This document shows positions 44,924 through 53,793 of a DNA stretch of 64,000 nt, in pieces. The DNA comes from Pseudomonadales bacterium. Its GTDB lineage: Bacteria > Pseudomonadota > Gammaproteobacteria > Pseudomonadales > UBA7239. Numbering within the stretch: position 1 is the stretch's first letter; each line of letters opens with the position of its first letter. The position numbers and the translations under genes are program-made. The notes under the pieces were generated by a model. It was given only the letters and a program-made list of their open reading frames with translations. It had not been told where the DNA came from and made no database searches. Location: assembly GCA_041395665.1 (NCBI GenBank), contig JAWLAB010000005.1, forward strand, positions 124,001 through 188,000. The letters run 5' to 3'.

Positions 44924-46429
44924 TCAACCCAACCGCTTGCGCTCGCTGGACGGCGGGATATTGAGGGATTCGCGGTATTTGGCGACGGTGCGCCGCGCCA
45001 CTTGCACACCCTGTTTTTCCAGCAGGGCGACAATGGCGCTATCCGACAACGGTTTGCTGGCACCCTCCTCGCCAATCAATTTTTTGATCATGGTGCGCAC
45101 TGCGGTAGACGAACATTCACCGCCACCTGCGGTGCTGACATGACTAGAGAAGAAATATTTGAGTTCAAATACGCCGCCTGGTGTGTGCATGTATTTTTGA
45201 TTCACCACGCGCGAAATAGTGGATTCATGCAGCCCCACCGATTCCGCAATATTCGCCAACACCATCGGCTTCATCGCCTCGGCACCGTATTCCAAAAAAC
45301 CGCGTTGATGTTCGACGATTGCTGTCGCGACTTTCATCAGCGTTTCATTGCGACTGGTCAAACTTTTCAGAAACCAACGCGCCTCTTGCAAACAATCGCG
45401 CAAAAAAGCGTTATCGGCGGATGAATCTGCGCGGCGCACCAAAGCCGCGTAATCAGCATTGATGCGCAGACGCGGGGCAATGTCTGGATTCAATTCCACC
45501 ACCCAGCGCGTGCGCTTGCGGCGCACATACACATCCGGCACCACATATTCAGTTTTTTCTTCTTCAATTGCCGCCCCTGGTTGCGGCTTCAAACTACGAA
45601 TCAATTCAATCGCTTTTTTAAGTGTGTTTTCGCGAATTTCAGATTTACGCATCAATAATTTGTAATCACGCGAGCCCAATAAATCCAAATACTCCGACAC
45701 CACTAATTTGGCATCCAACAACCACGGCGTATCTTCGTGCAATTGGTTGAGTTGAATGAGCAAACACTCGCGCAAATCATGTGCTGCAACACCTGGCGGA
45801 TCAAACTGCTGTATGCGGTGCAATACAGCCAGCACTTCATCCAATTCTAAATCGTCTTCATCTTGCCACTGTGCTAGCAGACCTTGATGAATATCTTCCG
45901 CTGACATTTCCAAAAAACCACTAGAGGCAACTGCATCAATAATCGCAAGTGCCACGATGCGATCACGATCGGACATCGGCGTGAGATTGAGTTGCCACAA
46001 CAAATGCTCTTGCAGCGTTTCTGTGGCGGTATTGCGGCTATCGAAATCAAAATCTTCATCGCTGTGTGATGCAGTGCCACTGCTGACTTCAAACACATCA
46101 TCCCACTGACTATCAACCGGCAATTCATCAGGAATGTGTTCGTCGCTCCACTCTTCCGATGCGGCACTGCTCTGCTCCGGCGCACTGAAATCGACCACTT
46201 CATTCGAGGTTTGGCGCAGCCGTGCGAGATCTTCTTCGCTGATCACCGGCAAATTATCTTCCGAGGATTCGCCTTCCTCCAGCATCTCCAACATCGGGTT
46301 AGATTCCAGCGTCTGCTGAATTTCGAGCTGCAACTCCAAAGTTGATAATTGCAGCAATTTGATTGCCTGCTGCAACTGCGGCGTCATCGCCAGCGATTGC
46401 CCTTGCCGAAGTTGCAGGGTCGGTTTCAT
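44924..46429 (-). CDS. rpoN: RNA polymerase sigma-54 factor
   Basis: A 501-residue RpoN. Region I (glutamine/leucine-rich, residues 1-50), the acidic region II, the core-binding and HTH regions, and the RpoN box (ARRTVAKYR, 478-486) are present. It recognises -24/-12 promoters with activator ATPases. It overlaps the darP stop (ATGA). In most gammaproteobacteria hpf, ptsN and rapZ follow rpoN; here a toxin-antitoxin patch follows. The C-terminus looks intact. Confidence 0.96.
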   Translation of the reverse strand: MKPTLQLRQGQSLAMTPQLQQAIKLLQLSTLELQLEIQQTLESNPMLEMLEEGESSEDNLPVISEEDLARLRQTSNEVVDFSAPEQSSAASEEWSDEHIPDELPVDSQWDDVFEVSSGTASHSDEDFDFDSRNTATETLQEHLLWQLNLTPMSDRDRIVALAIIDAVASSGFLEMSAEDIHQGLLAQWQDEDDLELDEVLAVLHRIQQFDPPGVAAHDLRECLLIQLNQLHEDTPWLLDAKLVVSEYLDLLGSRDYKLLMRKSEIRENTLKKAIELIRSLKPQPGAAIEEEKTEYVVPDVYVRRKRTRWVVELNPDIAPRLRINADYAALVRRADSSADNAFLRDCLQEARWFLKSLTSRNETLMKVATAIVEHQRGFLEYGAEAMKPMVLANIAESVGLHESTISRVVNQKYMHTPGGVFELKYFFSSHVSTAGGGECSSTAVRTMIKKLIGEEGASKPLSDSAIVALLEKQGVQVARRTVAKYRESLNIPPSSERKRLG

Positions 46430-46923
46430 TGCGCTTGATACCGTTTCAAATATTGAAACAATTTTCGCGCTGCCGCCGGTGGTTTTGCCAGCGATATTTC
46501 ACGCTTTGCTTCGCGTATCAATTGCCGCAACTGCTGCACATCCATCTCAGGAAAAACAGTCAGCGCTTCTGTGATCGCCGCATCACCTTCTTGCAATAAA
46601 CGCGCGCGCCAATGTTCCAACTCATGCAGAGCGCGTGTCGCCGCAGCACTGCCGGATTGCGTCTCCAGAAAAGCCTCTTGAATGGCATCGACATCGGCAT
46701 CACGCATCAACTTGCCAATCAACTGCAAATGACGGCGGCGCGCTTCGTGTTGCGTCATTTTTTGTGCTTGCAAAAGCGTTTCCAGCAAGCGTTCGCCCAA
46801 GGGCATTTTTTGCAAAACATCAACTTTGAGTTGCAATAATTGCTCACCCAATTCCTGCGCTGCTGTCATATCGCGCTTGCGCTGCGATTTGCTGGGCTTT
46901 TCGTCCAGTTCGCTATCCGTCAT
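46426..46923 (-). CDS. darP: ribosome-associated protein DarP/YjgA
   Basis: A 165-residue helical protein with the conserved EARRRHLQLIGKLMRD segment and the KSQRKRDMTAAQELGEQLL start region of the YjgA (DUF615) family, which acts in late 50S assembly. I chose the ATG at 46923. An ATG at 46959 overlaps the mgtE stop (ATGA) and would add 12 residues; translational coupling makes it possible. It is between mgtE and rpoN on one transcript. Confidence 0.9.
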   Translation of the reverse strand: MTDSELDEKPSKSQRKRDMTAAQELGEQLLQLKVDVLQKMPLGERLLETLLQAQKMTQHEARRRHLQLIGKLMRDADVDAIQEAFLETQSGSAAATRALHELEHWRARLLQEGDAAITEALTVFPEMDVQQLRQLIREAKREISLAKPPAAARKLFQYLKRYQAQ

Positions 46924-46955
46924 AGCAGATTCTGATAATGTGCGATTCCTGCGCG

Positions 46956-48314
46956 TCATAAATAAAACAGCGTCGCCAAACCTAAGAAGGCAAAGAAACC
47001 CATGCAATCGGTGAAAGTAGTGAGAATCACACTACCTGCCAAAGCGGGATCAATTTTCATGCGTTTCATCATCAACGGCAGCAGTACGCCAGAGAGTGCC
47101 GCAACGATCATGTTAATCACCATCGCAGCACCAATAACAAGCCCCAGCTTTGTATCAGAGAACCAATAGGCCGCAACAACACCAACCACCACGCCCCAAA
47201 TTAATCCGTTGAGTAATCCAACAATAATTTCGCGATTAAACAACCAGCCAACATTGTGGCGTGACAATTGCCCTAACGCTAAACCGCGAATCACCACCGT
47301 CAAAGTTTGCGTACCGGAAACGCCGCCCTGCCCAGCAACAATCGGCATCAACACGGCAAGCGCGACAACTTTTTCAATCGTACCTTCAAATAAACCCACG
47401 ACCCACGATGCCATAAACGCTGTGACTAAATTGATGCCCAGCCACATCGAACGCAGGTGCACAATTTTTTGTGCCGGTGCAAAAATATCTTCTTCGTCGG
47501 TAATACCCGCCATACTCAACAGCGAGTGGTCCGCTTCGTCGATGATGACATCAATCACATCATCAACCGTGATACGACCGAGCAATTTTCCGTCGTCATC
47601 CACAACCGGTGCGGTAATCCAGTCATAGCGTTCAAACAATTGCGCCACTTCACTGGCTTTCATGGTGGCGGGAATCGGTTGCAAATGCGTCACCATCACT
47701 TCACGCACAGAAACCGCTGGATCGGTAGTCAAAATTTTGGCTATCGGCAACAAACCCACCAATTGATCGTCGTTGTTGACGACAAAAACGCAGTCGGTAG
47801 TCGGCGGCAATTCTTTGTGCATACGCAGATAGCGCAACACCACATCCAGCGTCACACGCGGGCGAATCGTGATGGCATCCGTGTTCATCAAACGACCGGC
47901 AGCATCTTCATCATAAGATAAAATATGCTCAACGCGCTGACGATCTTGCTCCGTCATCGACGACAACACTTCTTCGATTACCGTTTCTGGTACATCTTCC
48001 AAAATATCAGCGATATCGTCGTCATCCAGCTCATCAATCATGTCGACCAAACGATCGGGATCGATATCTTTTAATAAATGACTTTGGATTTCGTCGTTCA
48101 ACCACAAAATAATTTCAGCTTGCCGATCTTGATCGACTAACTGCCATAACACGGCACGGTTTTTGGGGGCGCTGGATTCTAAAAGGGTTGCAATATTGGG
48201 TGGCGACAAGCTGTTCAGCATATGTCGCACTTGAAGAAATGTTCCGCTAGATAGCGCTTCGTTCAGCTGCTCCAGCTTCAGCTGGGTCTGCTGTTTGTCG
48301 AGAATTTGCGACAT
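46956..48314 (-). CDS. mgtE: magnesium transporter MgtE
   Basis: A 452-residue MgtE. The N domain (about 30-130, LNSLSPPNIATLLE, EVLSSM), two CBS domains (about 135-255; GLLPIAKILTTDP and LGRITVDDVIDVIIDEADH) and five membrane helices (285-452; PIVAGQGGVSGTQTLTVVIRGLALGQ is the pore-forming signature) are present. It takes up Mg2+ gated by cytosolic magnesium. The start at 48314 fits the family. Likely cotranscribed with darP and rpoN. Confidence 0.95.
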   Translation of the reverse strand: MSQILDKQQTQLKLEQLNEALSSGTFLQVRHMLNSLSPPNIATLLESSAPKNRAVLWQLVDQDRQAEIILWLNDEIQSHLLKDIDPDRLVDMIDELDDDDIADILEDVPETVIEEVLSSMTEQDRQRVEHILSYDEDAAGRLMNTDAITIRPRVTLDVVLRYLRMHKELPPTTDCVFVVNNDDQLVGLLPIAKILTTDPAVSVREVMVTHLQPIPATMKASEVAQLFERYDWITAPVVDDDGKLLGRITVDDVIDVIIDEADHSLLSMAGITDEEDIFAPAQKIVHLRSMWLGINLVTAFMASWVVGLFEGTIEKVVALAVLMPIVAGQGGVSGTQTLTVVIRGLALGQLSRHNVGWLFNREIIVGLLNGLIWGVVVGVVAAYWFSDTKLGLVIGAAMVINMIVAALSGVLLPLMMKRMKIDPALAGSVILTTFTDCMGFFAFLGLATLFYL

Positions 48315-48409
48315 GTGTGCAGTCCATAAGGCAGTGGGTGGCGGAATTGGGGGCGGCAATTCTAACCGGCAGAGAACAAAGAAGCATTACCGCCAACTAT
48401 GCTCTGTGA

Positions 48410-49375
48410 TTACTGCTTTTTTTCCTGCTCACTAAAAACACTGTCAAACAATGGCGATGACAAATAACGCTCGGCAGAATCTGGCAGCACCACCACAACC
48501 GTTTTACCGGCATGTTCAGGACGCAATGCTACGCGCTCAGCGGCAGCCATCGCTGCACCACTGGAAATACCAGCGAGAATACCTTCTTCGCGCATCAAAC
48601 GATGTGCCCACTGCATGGCCTCGTCATCGCTGATGGCTTCCACTTCATCCACCATCGCCATATCCAAAGTGCCAGGGATAAATCCTGCACCGAGTCCTTG
48701 GATTTTGTGCGGCGCGTGTTTCAAATCTTTTCCTTCTTTCACCGCGCGCATCACGAAAGATGATTCCGGCTCTACCGCAACAGAAAGAATATTTTTGCCT
48801 TTTTGCTGTTTGATATAACGCGACACACCGGTGATCGTGCCGCCGGTGCCAACACCGCTGATCAAAATATCAATCGCGCCATTGGTGTCGTTCCAAATTT
48901 CTGGACCTGTGGTGTTTTCATGCGCCTGTGGATTGGCAGGATTTTCAAATTGTTGCAGCATCAAATAATGCGATGGATTGCTCGCCACAATGTCTTTGGC
49001 TTTTGCGATCGCACCGTTCATGCCTAAAGCAGGATCTGTCAGCACAACATTGGCGCCTAGTGCTTTCAATACTTGGCGGCGTTCTAAACTCATGCTGGAC
49101 GGCATGGTAAGTGTGACTTTGTAGCCTTTTGCTGCGCCGACAAACGCCAGCGCGATACCTGTGTTGCCGCTGGTTGGCTCCACTAATTCCATGCCTGTTT
49201 TTAATACACCGCGCTGTTCTGCGTCTTCTACCATGCCAGCGCCGATACGGCACTTCACCGAACCTGCTGGATTGCGACTTTCTACTTTGGCAAAAATTTT
49301 ATGCTTTGAAATGCGACTGAGTTGGATCAGTGGTGTGCCGCCTATGCTCAGGCTGTTATTTTGAAAAAGACTCAT
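48410..49375 (-). CDS. cysK: cysteine synthase (O-acetylserine sulfhydrylase)
   Basis: A 321-residue PLP enzyme. The lysine lies in NPAGSVKCRIG (about residue 41). The substrate loop is PTSGNTGIALAF. GTGGTITGVSRYIK binds the phosphate of PLP. GISSGAAMAAA is near the C-terminus. It makes cysteine from O-acetylserine and sulfide. CysK type is favoured over CysM by the GTGGTITGV and GISSGAA segments, but the split is not certain. Confidence 0.9.
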   Translation of the reverse strand: MSLFQNNSLSIGGTPLIQLSRISKHKIFAKVESRNPAGSVKCRIGAGMVEDAEQRGVLKTGMELVEPTSGNTGIALAFVGAAKGYKVTLTMPSSMSLERRQVLKALGANVVLTDPALGMNGAIAKAKDIVASNPSHYLMLQQFENPANPQAHENTTGPEIWNDTNGAIDILISGVGTGGTITGVSRYIKQQKGKNILSVAVEPESSFVMRAVKEGKDLKHAPHKIQGLGAGFIPGTLDMAMVDEVEAISDDEAMQWAHRLMREEGILAGISSGAAMAAAERVALRPEHAGKTVVVVLPDSAERYLSSPLFDSVFSEQEKKQ

Positions 49376-49404
49376 AAGTCACCTCTACTGTTTGTGCATT
49401 TATA

Positions 49405-50463
49405 TCAATCTACCCAGCGATAACGCCACACTGGCGCTGCGGCTGTTTCACCGTTCTGTATCGATGATGGCACTTCTTCCTGCCATTGCACCGATTTAAA
49501 TAATCCAAATAAATTGCGAAAACTTTCGCGCCCTTTGACGCTGAGATCAACAATCACCGTTGTGCCATTAATCTGCATATTACCTATATTTTCTACCGCT
49601 TCTAACTTTTCCAGATACTGTCGCAACTGCATAAAAGCCGCGTAACTGCGCACATCGTCTACTTGCAAACGCAGTGGCGCAGAGCCGACATCGATTGCCG
49701 TGTTATTGCGATAATGTGTCGACAACATTTCTGCTGTGTGACGCAGTACTGCATCCATCAGCGCAGCAAAAGTTGCGGCTTTTTCTGTAAATGGCTGCTC
49801 CTGCTCACCGATACGCAACGCCCACTGCCCTGCCCAACCTTTTTCATCACTGCCGCTGATATTGCCGAGCAACAACGCATTTGCGCCCTGTTGAATGGCT
49901 TGCGCCATCAACGCAGCCGTATCCAAACTTTGCACACTGGCGGTAGTAGCAATGTCATTCATCTCTGTTTTTGGCAACAACACAGGCACACCGCGTGTGT
50001 TGCCGATGCGCGTCACCGCAGCGATTTGATTGGTGTCATCAACAGCAGGTAGTAGACGATTTTGGTTATCCATTACCAGCAACATTACTTGCGGGCGATC
50101 CAAGGGCCATACAGGAATTCCTGCATCGTGCAACAAACGATCAACAGCCGCCTGCTCAAACACTAAATGCAAAAACCAACTAGGCGCTGTGTTCTCTACT
50201 GGTGGATTTTGTTGATAGGAAAACTGCGCGACAAAAGCATCCGCTTTGTTCTGTGCAGCCGTAATTTGTGCGTTGCCATCGAGACGCTGACCACTCAACT
50301 TTTCCAACACCAACAGAAAACCTTGGCGTACAGCAATCGCACGATCAGCCGACGATTGGCTCGCCACCACCACATCCACGGCATACGGCTGTTGTAAGCG
50401 CACAGCGTGCGCGAAATTGCAAAACAGCAGCGAGGAGATAGCAATGGCAAACAGTTTTTTCAT
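49405..50463 (-). CDS. DUF2066 periplasmic protein
   Basis: A 352-residue protein with an N-terminal signal peptide (KKLFAIAISSLLFCNFAHA). It has the DUF2066 opening VDVVVASQSSADRAIAVRQGFLLVLEKLSGQ (in parts), with FVAQFSYQ and VDLSVKGRESFRNLF later. Function is not established in the family, which often lies near purM/hda-like genes. I chose the ATG at 50463; the start at 50490 would move the signal. It is divergent from the cyclase operon. Confidence 0.82.
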   Translation of the reverse strand: MKKLFAIAISSLLFCNFAHAVRLQQPYAVDVVVASQSSADRAIAVRQGFLLVLEKLSGQRLDGNAQITAAQNKADAFVAQFSYQQNPPVENTAPSWFLHLVFEQAAVDRLLHDAGIPVWPLDRPQVMLLVMDNQNRLLPAVDDTNQIAAVTRIGNTRGVPVLLPKTEMNDIATTASVQSLDTAALMAQAIQQGANALLLGNISGSDEKGWAGQWALRIGEQEQPFTEKAATFAALMDAVLRHTAEMLSTHYRNNTAIDVGSAPLRLQVDDVRSYAAFMQLRQYLEKLEAVENIGNMQINGTTVIVDLSVKGRESFRNLFGLFKSVQWQEEVPSSIQNGETAAAPVWRYRWVD

Positions 50464-50542
50464 CGTCGGGAACAGGGTATCGAGTGGCAAGAAAGCAGCG
50501 GTCAGACTGCTACAATACGGCGGCCATTACAAGGATTGACAC

Positions 50543-52369
50543 ATGTTGGCACGCCGTTTGCCTCTCGCTTTGATCGCCGCATTTTTGCTGTCTGTCGGCA
50601 TTCTGTGCCTGCCTGCTATTTGGCCTGCCAGCGCGCGTTTGGATTTTCTGTGGCTAGACAAACTCACCGCGCAACAAGCACAGCGCGACCCTGCCGACCC
50701 AGACATCGTGTTGGTGGATATCGATGATTACAGCCTGCGCGCGATGGCCGATACGGTAGGTCGCTGGCCGTGGCCGCGCGCCACACACGCCGAGTTGGTG
50801 GAGTGGCTGCTGGCACAGGGCGCACGCGCGGTGGTGTTCGATATTTGGTTTAGCGAACCCGACATCCAACGCCCTGAATTCGATCAATATTTTGGCGATG
50901 TATTGAATCAACACGGCAATATTTTTCTGCCCACGCTGCTGATGAACAGCGCCAATCCCGAACAGAGCAAACGCTTCGACAGCTATCCCAGTAACCTCCC
51001 CCTGCAGCGCACGCCCACCGCACAAGTGGAAGCACGCGGCGATTTGCTGTTACCCATCTTGGGCGCACCCGAACATTGGCGACTAGGGCTGATCAATTAC
51101 ATCGCTGACGCCGATGGCATTGCGCGCCACTACCAAACGCAACAGCTACAACAAGGTTGGTTGTTGCTGTCGCTGCCACAAGTCGTTGCCAATTATTTGC
51201 AGCTGGATACGCAGCAAACACCCTCACCGCTACGACTGGCGTGGCGTGGCGACGGTGTCGATTCTCCGTACACGCGCTACAGCTACGCGGATGTGTGGAC
51301 AAAAGTGCAAGCGGGCGAAAAACAAAATCTGCAAAACAAAATTGTTTTTATCGGTGCCACCGCAGCGGGTTTACACGATTTGCGCCCCACACCCATCAAC
51401 GCGCAATACCCCGGCCTCTACCTGCTGGCCAACACACTCGACAACCTGAAAAACCGCCAATGGCTACGCTACAACGCGTGGCTGGGGCTGGCTGTTGGGC
51501 TGCCGTGGTTGCTGCTGTTGCTCTGGCGTTTGCAACAAAAAAAACCACTACTCATCACCGCTGCTTTCTCAACAACTATCGCGCTGTTTCTCACAGCAAT
51601 TAGCATGATAGCTATTCGCCAGCACTGGCTAGTGCCATTGATTTCACCTTTCATCGCCAGCCTCGTTTTACTCGGCACTGGCACCGCATTGCGCTATTGG
51701 CAGGAGCACGCCGCACGACAAGCCGCTATCGAAATGTTTGGTCGTTTTCTTGATCCTGTGGTGGTGCAACAACTTGCCGAGCAAGGTTTGAGTGAAGAAA
51801 CTCAAGCCAGCAAGCAGTGCGAAATCAGTATTTTATTTTCGGATATTCGCGGCTTTACCACGATGTCGGAGAAAGCCAGCGCGGCGGAAATCATGTCGCT
51901 GTTGAATGCTTATTTCACCAAGCAAGTGGGTGTGATTTTCAAAAACCACGGCACGCTGGATAAGTTCATCGGCGATGCCATCATGGCGTTTTGGGGCGCA
52001 CCGCTGCCCGACGAGCAGCACGCTGTTAACGCAGTGAATGCCGCCTTGGACATGGTGGATGCACTGGAAGATTTTCGTACCGCACACGGCCTTGCAGACT
52101 TTGATGTTGGCATTGGCATACACTCTGGCCCTGCGGTCGTTGGCATGTTGGGTTGTGATCAACGATTGGAATACACCGCCATTGGCGATACTGTGAATCT
52201 GGGCAGTCGTTTGGAAGGCGTGACCAAAGGGATTGCGCGAATTTTGGTTTCACAAAGTACGCGCGATTTATGCGGCGAGCAATTTGAGTTTCTACCGCAC
52301 GGCTCTTGCAAAGTGAAAGGCCGTGAGGAGCCCGTTAATATCTACGAACCTAGGAGGAAAGTATCGTGA
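50543..52369 (+). CDS. CHASE2-domain class III adenylate/guanylate cyclase
   Basis: A 608-residue membrane cyclase. An N-terminal membrane helix is followed by a periplasmic CHASE2 sensor (about 45-295, DIVLVDIDDYSLRAMADTVGRWPWPR). Three membrane helices (300-385) and a cytosolic cyclase domain (about 420-600) follow. The metal-binding aspartates lie in ILFSDIRGFTT and LDKFIGDAIMAFWG. EYTAIGDTVNLGSRLEG is the substrate and transition-state region. It likely makes cAMP after a periplasmic signal. Its stop overlaps the next gene (GTGA). Confidence 0.93.
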   Translation: MLARRLPLALIAAFLLSVGILCLPAIWPASARLDFLWLDKLTAQQAQRDPADPDIVLVDIDDYSLRAMADTVGRWPWPRATHAELVEWLLAQGARAVVFDIWFSEPDIQRPEFDQYFGDVLNQHGNIFLPTLLMNSANPEQSKRFDSYPSNLPLQRTPTAQVEARGDLLLPILGAPEHWRLGLINYIADADGIARHYQTQQLQQGWLLLSLPQVVANYLQLDTQQTPSPLRLAWRGDGVDSPYTRYSYADVWTKVQAGEKQNLQNKIVFIGATAAGLHDLRPTPINAQYPGLYLLANTLDNLKNRQWLRYNAWLGLAVGLPWLLLLLWRLQQKKPLLITAAFSTTIALFLTAISMIAIRQHWLVPLISPFIASLVLLGTGTALRYWQEHAARQAAIEMFGRFLDPVVVQQLAEQGLSEETQASKQCEISILFSDIRGFTTMSEKASAAEIMSLLNAYFTKQVGVIFKNHGTLDKFIGDAIMAFWGAPLPDEQHAVNAVNAALDMVDALEDFRTAHGLADFDVGIGIHSGPAVVGMLGCDQRLEYTAIGDTVNLGSRLEGVTKGIARILVSQSTRDLCGEQFEFLPHGSCKVKGREEPVNIYEPRRKVS

Positions 52370-52851
52370 CTCTACGCACTCGCATCCTGTCACCCCTGTT
52401 GGGCGGCACGCTGTTGCTGGCTGCACTCGCCGCACAAGCTGACGCTGGTCAAACCACGGTTGCTACGGAACTGAAAAGCGCGCCCAACGCCAGCAGCGCG
52501 ACTATTCAGCAACTATCGGCTGGGCAATCTCTGCAAATCGGCACACGCCAAGGTGCGTGGTATCAAGTCAAAACTGCACAAGGCGAAGGCTGGGTGCGCA
52601 TGCTCAATGTGCGTTTACAAGGCGGCGCAACGCGCGGCGGCGAATCGACGATGAGCGGTTTAGCGAGCCTCGCACAAGCTTCACGCAGTAACACCACGGT
52701 GGCGACTGGTGTGCGCGGGCTGTCACGCGAGCAACTGCAAAACGCGCAGGAAGACACCGCTGAAGTAGCTCGCTTGAGCCAATACCAAGTGAGCGCAGAA
52801 GAAGCGCGTCAATTTGCTCAGGCCGCTGGCCTGCCTGCGCCAAGGAGATAA
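52366..52851 (+). CDS. SH3-domain periplasmic protein
   Basis: A 161-residue protein with a signal peptide ending near AQADA and a bacterial SH3 domain (about 30-85; VATELKSAPNASSATIQQLSAGQSLQIG, then AWYQVKTAQGEGWVRMLNV). The tail is helical and low complexity. It starts at GTG inside the cyclase stop, so translation is coupled. Bacterial SH3 domains bind cell-wall or peptide ligands. It may be a partner of the cyclase or of the following protease. Confidence 0.82.
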   Translation: MTLRTRILSPLLGGTLLLAALAAQADAGQTTVATELKSAPNASSATIQQLSAGQSLQIGTRQGAWYQVKTAQGEGWVRMLNVRLQGGATRGGESTMSGLASLAQASRSNTTVATGVRGLSREQLQNAQEDTAEVARLSQYQVSAEEARQFAQAAGLPAPRR

Positions 52852-52855
52852 GACG

Positions 52856-53731
52856 ATGACTTATTCAAAAATACTCTCACGTCTGACACTCTTGCTCGCT
52901 TCGACTTTGCTGATGAGTTGTGCCGAAATGCGCGGTATGAATGTCGGTGGTTATGATTTAACACCGCTTGCCGATGCCGGTGAAAAATTATCAAAAAGTA
53001 CAGCGGGCACTTCTGAACAAGAAGAAGACAATATCGGCTATCACATGGCAGGCACACTGTTAGGCGCATCGAAATTGAGTCGCCAGCAACAGCAGCAACG
53101 CTATGTGAATCGTGTCGGTCGCTTACTCACACTGCACAGCACACGCCCTCATTTGAACTGGCGCTTTGGTGTGCTGAACGATAGCGATGTCAACGCGTTC
53201 GCAGCACCCGGTGGCTATGTTTTTGTCACCAGCGGCTTGCTCAATATGCTGGATAGCGAAGCGCAACTCGCTGGCGTGTTAGCGCACGAAATCGCGCATG
53301 TCACACACAAAGATTATCTCAACGCTATGCGCAGCAATAATTTACTCGGTGCGGCTGTGGATGTCGGTTCATTTGTAGGGTCAGCTGCAACGCAAGGGAA
53401 AATGTCATCCACCGAAAGAGAGTTTGCCCAAAGCGTAGTGAATGCATCAAAGCAAGTGTACGCACGCGGTTTAGATAAAAGCGATGAATACGCTGCCGAT
53501 CAAGAAGCATTACGCACCATGGTAAAAGCGGGATACGATCCTTACGCTTTTGTCGCGGTGATGCAAAAACTGGAAGCGCGTACTGCGCGTGACAGCGGCA
53601 TGGCTCTGCTATTACAGACACACCCTGCGCCGGCGGATCGCTTGGCGGCTATGAGCGATACGCTGGATACACTTTCTGTACCGAGCAGCGTACAAACACT
53701 GGAAAAACGCTTCCAACAATCAGTTCGTTGA
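52856..53731 (+). CDS. M48-family metalloprotease lipoprotein
   Basis: A 291-residue M48 (BepA/YggG/LoiP-like) protease. The signal has a lipobox (LLMSCAEM), so it is lipid-anchored. The zinc site HEIAHVTHKDYL is at about residues 144-155 with the downstream glutamate in DEYAADQEA. The start at 52856 is behind AAGGAGA. It follows the SH3 protein by 4 bases. It probably works in outer-membrane quality control. It ends in a terminator. Confidence 0.92.
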   Translation: MTYSKILSRLTLLLASTLLMSCAEMRGMNVGGYDLTPLADAGEKLSKSTAGTSEQEEDNIGYHMAGTLLGASKLSRQQQQQRYVNRVGRLLTLHSTRPHLNWRFGVLNDSDVNAFAAPGGYVFVTSGLLNMLDSEAQLAGVLAHEIAHVTHKDYLNAMRSNNLLGAAVDVGSFVGSAATQGKMSSTEREFAQSVVNASKQVYARGLDKSDEYAADQEALRTMVKAGYDPYAFVAVMQKLEARTARDSGMALLLQTHPAPADRLAAMSDTLDTLSVPSSVQTLEKRFQQSVR

Positions 53732-53744
53732 TGGTGTAAAACAC

Positions 53745-53793
53745 GAGAGGTGTGTGACTGCAACTACCGCACACCTCTCATCCTTTTTTATTA
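53745..53793 (+). terminator. intrinsic terminator after the M48 lipoprotein
   Basis: GAGAGGTGTG (53745-53754) pairs with CACACCTCTC (53770-53779) and is followed by CCTTTTTTATT. It closes the cyclase-SH3-protease transcript and abuts the convergent pyrB end. Confidence 0.85.

Noticed and set aside
44844..44927. N-terminal extension of higB
   Set aside because: The added residues are the antisense of a brnA relic and do not match the HigB family start.
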